64,000 nucleotides of DNA from contig NC_005085.1 in the NCBI RefSeq assembly GCF_000007705.1, positions 372,001 to 436,000 on the forward strand, read 5' to 3'. The stretch comes from Chromobacterium violaceum ATCC 12472. Its GTDB lineage: Bacteria; Pseudomonadota; Gammaproteobacteria; Burkholderiales; Chromobacteriaceae. The notes under the pieces were generated by a model that worked only from the letters and a program-made list of their open reading frames with translations, did no database searches and was not told the DNA's origin. Positions 57,190 through 64,000 of this stretch are shown in pieces; position 1 is the first letter of the stretch; each line of letters opens with the position of its first letter. The position numbers and the translations under genes are program-made.

Positions 57190-58620
57190 ATGGCGGCAAA
57201 CTATCTGCATGGCGTTGAAACGATCGAAGTCGAACGCGGCCCGCGCCCGGTGCGCACCGTCAAGTCGGCGGTGATCGGCCTGATCGGCACCGCGCCGGCC
57301 GGCCCGGTCAACGCGACCACGCTGACCCTGTCGGAAAAGGACGCGGCGGCCTTCGGCCCGCAGCTGCCCGGCTTCACCATTCCGCAGGCGCTGACCGCGA
57401 TCTACGATCACGGCGCCGGCACCGTGGTGGTGATCAATGTGCTGGACCCGGTTGCGCATAAGTCTACGATCACGGACGAGGCCGTGACCCTGGACCCGGC
57501 CACCGACTCCGTGCGTCTGAAGTATCCGGCGGTGGCCAATGCGGTGGTCAAGAGCGCCGACGGCGCCACGACTCATGTTGCCGGCCAGGACTACGCGCTG
57601 GACGCAAGCTACGGCAAGATCACCCGCTTGAAGACGGGCAAAATCGCCGCCGGCGCCAACCTGAAGGTGAGTTACGACTACGCCGATCCGTCCAGGGTGA
57701 CCGCCGCCGACATCATCGGCGCAGCCGCCAACGCCGCCGGCAACCGCACCGGCCTCAAGGCGCTGCAGGACACCTACAACAAGTTCGGCTTCTTCGCCAA
57801 GCTGCTGATCGCGCCGGGCTTCTGCACCCAGAACACCGTGGCCGCGGAAATGGCGGCGATGGCCGACAAGCTGGACGCCATCGCCTACGTCGACGCGCCG
57901 ATCGGCACCGCCTTCGCCGACGCGCTGGCCGGCCGCGGCCCGGCGGGCACCATCAACTTCAACACTTCCAGCGACCGCGTCCGCCTGTGCTACCCGCACG
58001 TGATGGTGGCCGACGGCAACGGCGGCCTGCGCTACGAGCCGCTGTCGTCCCGCGCCGCCGGCCTGCGCGCCAAGGTGGACAACGACAAGGGCTTCTGGTG
58101 GTCCAGCTCCAACCAGGAGCTGGCCGGCGTGGTCGGCGTCGAGCGCCAGTTGACCGCGATGATCGACGACCCGAACTGCGAGGTGAATCAGCTCAACGAG
58201 AGGGGCATCACCACCGTCTTCAACAGCTACGGCTCCGGTTTCCGCCTGTGGGGCAACCGCACCGCGGCCTGGCCGGCGGTCAGCCACATGCGCAACTTCG
58301 AGAACGTGCGCCGCACCGGCGACGTGATCAATGAGTCGATCCGCTACTTCAGCCAGCAGTTCATCGACATGCCGCTGAACCAGGCCACCATCGACGCGCT
58401 GGTGGAATCGGTGAACGGCTACGGCCGCAAACTGATCGGCGACGGCGCGCTGCTGGGCTTCAAAGCCTGGTTCGACCCGGCCCGCAACCCGGCCACCGAG
58501 CTGTCCGCCGGCCACCTGCTGATCAGCTACAAGTACACCGTGGCCCCGCCGCTGGAACGCCTGACCTTTGAAACCGAGATCACCTCGGAATACCTGCTCA
58601 GCCTGAAAGGAGGCAATTAA
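57190..58620 (+). CDS. Contractile tail sheath protein (Mu GpL-like)
   Basis: A 476-residue sheath subunit. It has TVKSAVIGLIGTAPAGPVNATT near the N-terminus, RTGLKALQDTYNKFGFFAKLLIAPGF in the middle and the C-terminal TERVNGYGRKLIGDGALLGFKAW-like stretch (VNGYGRKLIGDGALLGFK). The C-terminal RLTFETEITSEYL is typical of sheath proteins that interlock in the array. AAGGAGA precedes the start. It contracts to drive the tube through a target membrane. A contractile sheath implies an R-type tail. Confidence 0.9.
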   Translation: MAANYLHGVETIEVERGPRPVRTVKSAVIGLIGTAPAGPVNATTLTLSEKDAAAFGPQLPGFTIPQALTAIYDHGAGTVVVINVLDPVAHKSTITDEAVTLDPATDSVRLKYPAVANAVVKSADGATTHVAGQDYALDASYGKITRLKTGKIAAGANLKVSYDYADPSRVTAADIIGAAANAAGNRTGLKALQDTYNKFGFFAKLLIAPGFCTQNTVAAEMAAMADKLDAIAYVDAPIGTAFADALAGRGPAGTINFNTSSDRVRLCYPHVMVADGNGGLRYEPLSSRAAGLRAKVDNDKGFWWSSSNQELAGVVGVERQLTAMIDDPNCEVNQLNERGITTVFNSYGSGFRLWGNRTAAWPAVSHMRNFENVRRTGDVINESIRYFSQQFIDMPLNQATIDALVESVNGYGRKLIGDGALLGFKAWFDPARNPATELSAGHLLISYKYTVAPPLERLTFETEITSEYLLSLKGGN

Positions 58621-58622
58621 TC

Positions 58623-59147
58623 ATGGCCGGCAAGATTGAAATCAACCGCATCACCAACGCCAACATCTACATCAACGGCAACTCCCTGCTGGGCCGCGCC
58701 GAGGAGATCAAGCTGCCGGACGTGTCGGCCATCATGCAGGAGCACAAGGCGCTGGGCATGGTCGGCAAGATCGAGCTGCCGGCCGGCTTCGAGAAGCTGG
58801 AAGGCGAGATCAAGTGGAACTCGCTGTACAAGGACGTGGCCAAGATCATCGCCAACCCGTTCCAGGCGGTGCAGCTGCAAGCCCGCTCCAGCATCGAGAC
58901 CTACGGCTCGCAAGGCCGCCTGCAGCAGGTGAGCCTGGTCACCTTCCTGACCGTGATGTTCAAGAAGAACCCGCTGGGCACCTTCAAGCAGCATGAAAAC
59001 GCCGACTTCAGCTCCGCCTTCACCGCCACCTACGTCAAGCAAGTCGTGGACGGCGAGGACATCCTGGAGCTGGACTACATGGCCAACATCTTCCGCGTAG
59101 GCGGCAACGACATGCTGGAGCTGTATCGCCAGAACATCGGCGGCTAA
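58623..59147 (+). CDS. Tail tube protein (Mu GpM-like)
   Basis: A 174-residue inner-tube subunit. It begins MAGKIEINRITNANIYINGNSLLGRAEEIKLP, like Mu M/P2 FII tube proteins, with GFEKLEGEIKWNSLY and a C-terminal NIFRVGGNDMLE. AAAGGAGG is well placed, two bases after the sheath stop. It stacks inside the sheath. A strong hairpin follows at 59158. Confidence 0.88.
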   Translation: MAGKIEINRITNANIYINGNSLLGRAEEIKLPDVSAIMQEHKALGMVGKIELPAGFEKLEGEIKWNSLYKDVAKIIANPFQAVQLQARSSIETYGSQGRLQQVSLVTFLTVMFKKNPLGTFKQHENADFSSAFTATYVKQVVDGEDILELDYMANIFRVGGNDMLELYRQNIGG

Positions 59148-59157
59148 TCCCGGCTGT

Positions 59158-59178
59158 CCCGCGGACCAGGTCCGCGGG
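59158..59178. repeat. Hairpin between tail tube and chaperone genes
   Basis: CCCGCGGACC and GGTCCGCGGG form a near-perfect 8-10-bp stem with loop CCAGG. No T-run follows. It may reduce downstream transcription relative to sheath and tube, or stabilise the upstream message. The remainder of 59179-59361 shows no gene. Confidence 0.5.
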
Positions 59179-59361
59179 CGACTGGGCGCGGCTGGCGGGG
59201 AGGACGCCTCCCGACCCCGCCGGCCGTCTTTGGCGCCGGTTCACGATCTTTTTCCGATCCTGCCAGCAGGCTCTTAAAGCAAATCCCTAAAGCGCTTTCG
59301 CATACCCCGGATGCCGGCTGCCGGAAAATGACGGCATCCCAACCCGCTTCAAGGAGCGATC

Positions 59362-59616
59362 ATGCAGATCAAGCTGAAATACCCGTTCACCAACGCCGCC
59401 GGCCAACGCATCGACACGCTGGAAGTGGCGCGACTGAAGCGCGCCGACCTGAAGGCCGCCAGCCATCACAGCCAGGACGACGCCGACCAGGAAGACTTCC
59501 TGTTCGCCCGCATGACCGGCCTGACGCTGGAAGACATCGACCAGCTGGACATCGCCGACAGCCGCGCGCTGGCCGACAGCTTTCGCGAAATGGTGGGCGG
59601 ATCCGACAACGCTTAA
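59362..59616 (+). CDS. Tail assembly chaperone, short form (Mu Gp41-like)
   Basis: An 84-residue acidic protein with MQIKLKYPFTNAAGQRIDTLEVARLKRADLKA, matching the gp41/E-type chaperones found between tube and tape measure. It probably coats the tape measure protein before tube polymerisation. AAGGAG precedes the ATG. A second coding stretch continues in another frame past its TAA (next entry). Confidence 0.8.
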   Translation: MQIKLKYPFTNAAGQRIDTLEVARLKRADLKAASHHSQDDADQEDFLFARMTGLTLEDIDQLDIADSRALADSFREMVGGSDNA

Positions 59617-59770
59617 GTCGTTCGACGAGGTCTTGCTGACGGTGCTGAACTTGCCGCCGTCGGAGATCGACGCGCTGGCGATGGACGACTACTGGTTCTG
59701 GTGCGAAGTCGCCGAGCGCGAGGTCCAGCGCCGCAACGAACGCCAGCAGCAATTGCTGGACGCCATGTAA
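59600..59770 (+). CDS. Tail chaperone frameshift extension
   Basis: In the +1 (equivalent to -2) frame relative to the chaperone, a stretch of about 56 codons is open from near 59600 to TAA at 59770 with SFDEVLLTVLNLPPSEIDALAMDDYWFWCEVAEREVQRRNERQQQ. It has no good start of its own and is like the C-terminal halves made by programmed frameshift in tail chaperones. GGTGGGCGGA at 59592-59601 is a candidate slip region. Confidence 0.62.
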   Translation, partial: DPTTLKSFDEVLLTVLNLPPSEIDALAMDDYWFWCEVAEREVQRRNERQQQLLDAM

Positions 59771-59878
59771 GGCGGCTGCCCAGCCGTTTCCAGCCCGAAT
59801 CTTTCCTGATCGGCCGCCTCCCGCCCGCCGGGACGGGGCCGATCGCCCCTTTTCATTCCCCAAACACAGGCAATCACC

Positions 59879-62800
59879 ATGGTAAGCGAGTTTTTCATCG
59901 GCCTTAAGGTGGGCGCGACGCTGTCCGGGGTGTTCGACAATGCCTTCCGCTCCGCGCGTTCCGCGATGGACGATCTGCGCAAGTGCAGCCTGCGCCTGTC
60001 CGACGCGCAGAAGGATCTGGCCGGAAACGTCGAACGCACCCGCCGGGCCTATGCCGGCCTGGACTTGGCGCGGCTGGAGCGCCAGCACCGCCAGCTGGAG
60101 GCCACGCTGGGCCGGCTGACCCGCCAGCACGACGCGTGGCAGGCCAGCCTGCGCCGCGGCCGGGCGCTGAGCATCGCGCCGGGCGGCGCGCTGCAGTCGA
60201 CGCTGCGCATCCAGCAAAGCCGGATCGAGGTCATGGCCTCTGTCCGGCTGAGCGCGTCCATCCGCATGGTCGAGCAGAAGCTGGAGAGCCAGCGCCGCGA
60301 CCAGGACAAGGCCGAGCGCAATCTGCCGCCGGCGGGCGAGCCCCGTTCCGGCGCGCGCGGCGGCCAGGGGACAGGGAGCAAGAGCGGCAATCGGAGCGGC
60401 GGCAATGACGCCGGCGACGCCCCCGCCAAACGCTCTTCTGTCTCTTCTCCATCTTCCCCTCCCTCCGGCTGGCGCTGGCCCAGCATCGATCTCTCCCTTG
60501 GCAAACTCCGGCTGCCGACCCGGCAGGAACTGATCCGCGTCGCCGATTTCGCCCAAAAGGCAGGTGCCGCCGTCGCTAACGCCAGCGGCAAAGCGCATGC
60601 CGCGTTGTCGACGGGCCAAGGGCGCAAGACGCTGGATTTCGTCCACGGCAAGCTGGACAAGGCGCTGGGCGGCAGGCTGCCCAGCGTCGACAAGATCCTG
60701 GGCGGCCTCAAGACCGCCGAGACGGTGGGCCAGGTGGTGTCCAAGACGGGTCAGCTGGCCGGTGTGACGCTGCGCAGCCTGGACGGCGTCAAATGGTCGG
60801 ACCTGAAGCCGGGCAACGCCGGCAAGAGCCTGACCGGCGCCGCCGACTACGCCAAGCGCGGCGGGGCGGTGATCGCCGACGCCAGCGGCAGGCTGCATGC
60901 CGCGCTGTCCAAGGGCGAGGGCCGCGAAGCGCTGGACTTCGTTCACGGCAAGCTGGACAAGGCCTTGGGCGGCAAATTGCCCAGCGTCGAAAAAATCCTG
61001 GACGGCCTCAAGACCGCCGAGACGGTGGGCCAGGTGGTGTCCAAGACGGGTCAGCTGGCCGGCGTGACGCTGCGCAGCCTGGACGGCGTCAAGTGGTCGG
61101 ATCTCAAGCCGGGCAACGCCAGCAAGAGCCTGACCGGCGCCGCCGACTACGCCAAGCGCGGCGGGGCAGTGATCGCCGACGCCAGCGGCAGGCTGCATGC
61201 CGCGCTGTCCAAGGGCGAGGGCCGCGAAGCGCTGGACTTCGTCCACGGCAAGCTGGACAAGGCCTTGGGCGGCAAATTGCCCAGCGTCGACAAGATCCTG
61301 GGCGGCCTCAAGACCGCCGAGACGGTGGGCCAGGTGGTGTCCAAGACGGGTCAGCTGGCCGGCGTGACGCTGCGCAGCCTGGACGGCGTCAAATGGTCGG
61401 ATCTCAAGCCGGGCAACGCCGGCAAGAGCCTGACCGGCGCCGCCGACTACGCCAAGCGCGGCGGCGCGGTGATCGCCGACGCCAGCGGCAGGCTGCATGC
61501 CGCGCTGTCCAAGGGCGAGGGCCGCGAAGCGCTGGACTTCGTCCACGGCAAGCTGGACAAGGCCTTGGGCGGCAAATTGCCCAGCATCGACAAGATCCTG
61601 GACGGCCTCAAGACCGCCGAGACGGTGGGCCAGGTGGTGTCCAAGACGGGTCAGCTGGCCGGCGTGACGCTGCGCAGTCTGGACGGCGTCAAATGGTCGG
61701 ACCTGAAGCCGGGCAACGCGGGCAAGAGCCTGACCGGCGCCGCCGACTACGCCAAGCGCGGCGGCGCGGTGATCGCCGACGCCAGCGGCAAGCTGCGCGC
61801 CGCGCTGTCGAAAGGCGAGGGCCGCGAAGCGCTGGATTACGTGCATGGCAAGCTCAACGCCAAGCTGGGCGGCGTGCTGCCCAGCGTCGATTCGATATTG
61901 GGCGGCCTGGGGCAACTGGAGGAGCTGGGCAAGACCGTGTCCAAGGCCGGCGGGATGGCGGGCAAGGCTTTGCGCGCCTACGCCGGCGCGTCGGGCAATG
62001 TCTTCCAGAAAACGATGGCCGCCGCCGGCACCCTGCTGGGCGGGGACGAGGCCGACGGCGGATCCCAAGCCGGCGGCAAGAGCGGTAAGGGGAAAAAACG
62101 GCCCGCTGCCAAGCCTGCGCCGAAAACGGCAGCGAGAACGGCGACCAAGACGGCGCCTAAGAGCGGAGCCGCTGCCAGGCCTCCATCCAAGGCCAAGGCC
62201 GAATCTCCCGCCAAGCCAAAGGCCGCCGCCAAACCGGTGCCCAAGCCTAAGCCGGCAGCCAAGCTGGCGGCCAAACCCGGCAATGCGCTGAAGAACGCGC
62301 GCGGTCTGTTGGACAAGGGCAAGAACGCCTTGTCCGGATTGAAGCCGGGCAAGTCCGGCGGCGGCTTGCTGAAGACCGGGCTGCAGGCGCTGGGCAAGGG
62401 CGGCAAGGGCCTGAAGAGCGTGATCGGCAAGGCCGATCTGCTGGGCGTGGGCATGGACCTGCTGTTCACCAGCCAGTCGAATCTGAGCCCGCAAGCCAAG
62501 GCGGCCGCCTACGGCAAGACCTTGGGCGGCACCGCCGGGGCCTTGGCCGGCGGCGCGGCCGGGGCCGCCATCGGCACCATGCTGTTGCCGGGCGTCGGCA
62601 CCTTTGTCGGCCGGCAGGTGGGCAGCTGGCTGGGGCAAAAGGGCGGCGAATGGCTGGGCGAGAAGATAGGCAACTGGGCAGGCAAGCCGAGCGCGGCGCC
62701 GAAACCGGCGGGGGTGCCCAAGCCGGTGACGCCGCCGAAGCCGGTGGCGCTTCCCAAGCCGGCGGCTCAGGCCAAGCCCGTGCCCAAGCCTGCGGCCAAG

Positions 62801-63058
62801 CCGGCCGCCCAGGCGCAGCAGGCGCAACAGCTGCAGCGCATCCAGCAAGCCGCCAACAAGGCCGCGGCCAAGCCAACCGGCCCCGCCGCAGCCTTCAACA
62901 TCACCTTCTCGCCGCAAATCACCGTCAATGGCGCTTCAGCCGCCGGGGTCAAGCAGCAGGCGCAGCAAGCGATGCAGCTGTCCTTCGCCGAGTTCGAGCG
63001 AATGATGAAGCGCTACGAGGCCGACCGGCAGCGGCGCAGCTACGCGGCCCGAGGCTGA
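59879..63058 (+). CDS. Tail tape measure protein with internal 100-residue repeats
   Basis: A 1,059-residue protein that sets tail length. The N-terminus (1-140) is helical and charged, then five 100-residue repeats occupy about 222-721 (see the repeat entry). From about 735 a Lys/Ala/Pro-rich stretch follows, then a glycine-zipper segment GKTLGGTAGALAGGAAGAAIG and GRQVGSWLGQKGGEWLG (about 880-937) that may insert into membranes. The C-terminus has another Lys/Pro/Gln-rich stretch and FSPQITVNGASAAGVKQQAQQA. The start ATG 59879 is supported by a weak ACAGG. The remarkable DNA identity between repeats 2-4 is discussed separately. Confidence 0.85.
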   Translation: MVSEFFIGLKVGATLSGVFDNAFRSARSAMDDLRKCSLRLSDAQKDLAGNVERTRRAYAGLDLARLERQHRQLEATLGRLTRQHDAWQASLRRGRALSIAPGGALQSTLRIQQSRIEVMASVRLSASIRMVEQKLESQRRDQDKAERNLPPAGEPRSGARGGQGTGSKSGNRSGGNDAGDAPAKRSSVSSPSSPPSGWRWPSIDLSLGKLRLPTRQELIRVADFAQKAGAAVANASGKAHAALSTGQGRKTLDFVHGKLDKALGGRLPSVDKILGGLKTAETVGQVVSKTGQLAGVTLRSLDGVKWSDLKPGNAGKSLTGAADYAKRGGAVIADASGRLHAALSKGEGREALDFVHGKLDKALGGKLPSVEKILDGLKTAETVGQVVSKTGQLAGVTLRSLDGVKWSDLKPGNASKSLTGAADYAKRGGAVIADASGRLHAALSKGEGREALDFVHGKLDKALGGKLPSVDKILGGLKTAETVGQVVSKTGQLAGVTLRSLDGVKWSDLKPGNAGKSLTGAADYAKRGGAVIADASGRLHAALSKGEGREALDFVHGKLDKALGGKLPSIDKILDGLKTAETVGQVVSKTGQLAGVTLRSLDGVKWSDLKPGNAGKSLTGAADYAKRGGAVIADASGKLRAALSKGEGREALDYVHGKLNAKLGGVLPSVDSILGGLGQLEELGKTVSKAGGMAGKALRAYAGASGNVFQKTMAAAGTLLGGDEADGGSQAGGKSGKGKKRPAAKPAPKTAARTATKTAPKSGAAARPPSKAKAESPAKPKAAAKPVPKPKPAAKLAAKPGNALKNARGLLDKGKNALSGLKPGKSGGGLLKTGLQALGKGGKGLKSVIGKADLLGVGMDLLFTSQSNLSPQAKAAAYGKTLGGTAGALAGGAAGAAIGTMLLPGVGTFVGRQVGSWLGQKGGEWLGEKIGNWAGKPSAAPKPAGVPKPVTPPKPVALPKPAAQAKPVPKPAAKPAAQAQQAQQLQRIQQAANKAAAKPTGPAAAFNITFSPQITVNGASAAGVKQQAQQAMQLSFAEFERMMKRYEADRQRRSYAARG
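60542..62041 (+). repeat. Five 300-bp tandem repeats in tape measure gene
   Basis: Units 60542-60841, 60842-61141, 61142-61441, 61442-61741 and 61742-62041 have exactly 300 bp each, encoding 100 residues (ADYAKRGGAVIADASG ... DLKPGNAGKSLTGA). Units 2, 3 and 4 are almost identical at DNA level; units 1 and 5 are divergent, the last changing in its second half. The reading frame is kept, so repeat number can change without breaking the gene. Confidence 0.92.
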
Positions 63059-63089
63059 GGAGACGCATCCATGAGGAAAGGAGCAAACG

Positions 63090-64000
63090 ATGTACGCGGT
63101 ACTGGGTGACATCGAGTTCGACCTGATCAGTTATTTCGACGGCCTGGAGCAGCGCGGCGGCAGCGATTACGCCGAGCACGCGCGGATAGGCGGCAAACCG
63201 GTGCTGCAATTTGTCGGCGACCGTCTGGACGAGGTCCGCATCGACCTGGTGCTGCACGCCGCCTACTGCCAGCCGGACGCCGAGCTGCAGCGGCTGCACG
63301 CCGCCCGCCAGGCGCACCAGGCGCTGGCGCTGGTATTGGGCAACGGCGATCACAAGGGCCATTTCGTGATCACCGAGCTGACCAGCACCGGCCGCCAGAG
63401 CGACCGCAGCGGCAATCTGCTGGCGGTGGAGGCGCAGCTGTCGCTGCGCGAGTTCCGCGGCCAGGCGGCGCCGTCGCCCAAGCCCGGCCTGCTGGGCAGC
63501 GTCAGCGGCCTGCCGCAGGCCAAGCTGCAGCAATCGCTGGCCGGCGCAGGCTTCAAGCCGGACCTGTCCGGCCTGAGCAAGGCGCTGTCCCAGGCTAAGA
63601 CCATGGCGGTGCAGGCGCGCAAGGTGGTCAACGACGTGCGCGAGCTGAAGGACCTGGCGCGGCGCGATCCGCTGTCGGCGCTGGGCCGGGTGCCCGGCGT
63701 GCTGAAGGATGTGCAGACCGCGGTGCCGGGCATCGCCCAGGGCGTGGAGCGACTGAACCAGTTCATCCAGCCGTATTCGCGGCTGGCTGAGAGCATTAAG
63801 CCCTTGATCCCGCAGTTTCAGGCCATGGGCCGCCAGCTTGGCGCGCTGGCCGAAACGATGCAGGGCTGCACGCTGGACAACGTCGCCGACAAGCTGGGCA
63901 AGGCGGAGGCGGTGGTCCGCGACATCGACAAAAACTGGCCGACCCGCGACATCGAAATGGCGAAGTTGGCCGCCAAAGCGGTGCTGCGCCGCATTCTGGA
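63090..64000 (+). CDS. P2 GpU-like tail protein with long C-terminal extension (partial)
   Basis: The first 130 residues match P2 GpU, a tail-terminator/assembly protein: MYAVLGDIEFDLISYFDGLEQRGG, HARIGGKPVLQFVGDRLDEVRIDLVLH, LVLGNGDHKGHFVITELTST and VEAQLSLREFRG. Residues from about 130 are Gly/Ala/Pro and helical (AQARKVVNDVRELKDLARRDP), beyond the usual 159-residue length of P2 GpU. The gene runs off the window after about 303 codons. AAAGGAG precedes ATG 63090. Confidence 0.75.
   Translation, partial: MYAVLGDIEFDLISYFDGLEQRGGSDYAEHARIGGKPVLQFVGDRLDEVRIDLVLHAAYCQPDAELQRLHAARQAHQALALVLGNGDHKGHFVITELTSTGRQSDRSGNLLAVEAQLSLREFRGQAAPSPKPGLLGSVSGLPQAKLQQSLAGAGFKPDLSGLSKALSQAKTMAVQARKVVNDVRELKDLARRDPLSALGRVPGVLKDVQTAVPGIAQGVERLNQFIQPYSRLAESIKPLIPQFQAMGRQLGALAETMQGCTLDNVADKLGKAEAVVRDIDKNWPTRDIEMAKLAAKAVLRRIL

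Noticed and set aside
60542-62041. Periodic repeats considered as a CRISPR or VNTR array
   Set aside because: Repeat unit is 300 bp, in frame, with no spacers; it is a protein repeat within a tape measure gene.
59387-62917. 1,176-codon open frame on the minus strand opposite the tape measure gene
   Set aside because: It follows the repeats and the high-GC third-position pattern of the real gene in the opposite frame; the sequence is repetitive Ala/Gly/Gln/His-rich with no domain.

Overview
The window is a GC-rich betaproteobacterial chromosome segment. The 16S rRNA reads as Neisseriales, and gene content and codon style fit Chromobacterium (C. violaceum or a close relative). This assignment is by recognition, not by a search. 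No CRISPR array, transposase or integrase was seen.

Layout. (1) 0-12 kb: an orphan S24-type repressor, gmhA, an HSL-type esterase, an HD-GYP protein, two paralogous secreted GDSL lipase/haemolysins flanking an RlmI-like methyltransferase, an alpha/beta hydrolase, a Lar-like zinc ribbon, an anion permease, an inositol monophosphatase and rsmE. (2) 12-25 kb: a second HD-GYP protein, the pyrBI operon with an attenuator leader, a CLC transporter, a NYN-LOTUS protein, orphan periplasmic binding proteins, two GNATs, a YgjP-like metallopeptidase, YaeQ and an LprI-MliC lysozyme-inhibitor fusion. (3) 25-41 kb: an RhlE helicase, a TetR regulator, a degenerate and an intact GGDEF protein, an RsuA-type pseudouridine synthase, a translationally overlapping PEP-mutase-family/ada pair, a sigma-54 activator divergent from an aldehyde dehydrogenase with a recognisable -24/-12 promoter, and a split Aer-like receptor (PAS protein + MCP). 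(4) 41-49 kb: a DUF3857/transglutaminase protein, the tonB-exbB-exbD operon behind a Fur-like palindrome, hslVU and an EntS-like MFS transporter. (5) 49-54.6 kb: a complete rRNA operon (promoter, boxA, 16S, tRNA-Ile, tRNA-Ala, 23S, 5S, terminator). (6) 54.7-64 kb: a LivJ-type binding lipoprotein, then a Mor-family activator divergent from a contractile-tail module (Gp37, DUF2635, sheath, tube, frameshifted chaperone, repeat-containing tape measure, gpU-like protein) that runs off the window.

The most interesting signals are the tail module, which starts directly at Mu gp37 with no head, portal, terminase or integrase genes upstream (a tailocin candidate); exact 300-bp in-frame repeats in its tape measure; a +1/-2 frame overlap in its tail chaperone; two near-perfect parS sites (in rsmE and upstream of a GNAT gene), which suggest an origin-proximal location; a GGDEF-like protein that lost its active site but kept the c-di-GMP inhibitory site; and a pyrBI leader peptide ending inside a terminator hairpin.

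Many start codons were moved from the longest open frame on the basis of ribosome binding sites, signal peptides or domain starts; each such choice is explained in its entry. All family assignments come from reading motifs, not from database searches.
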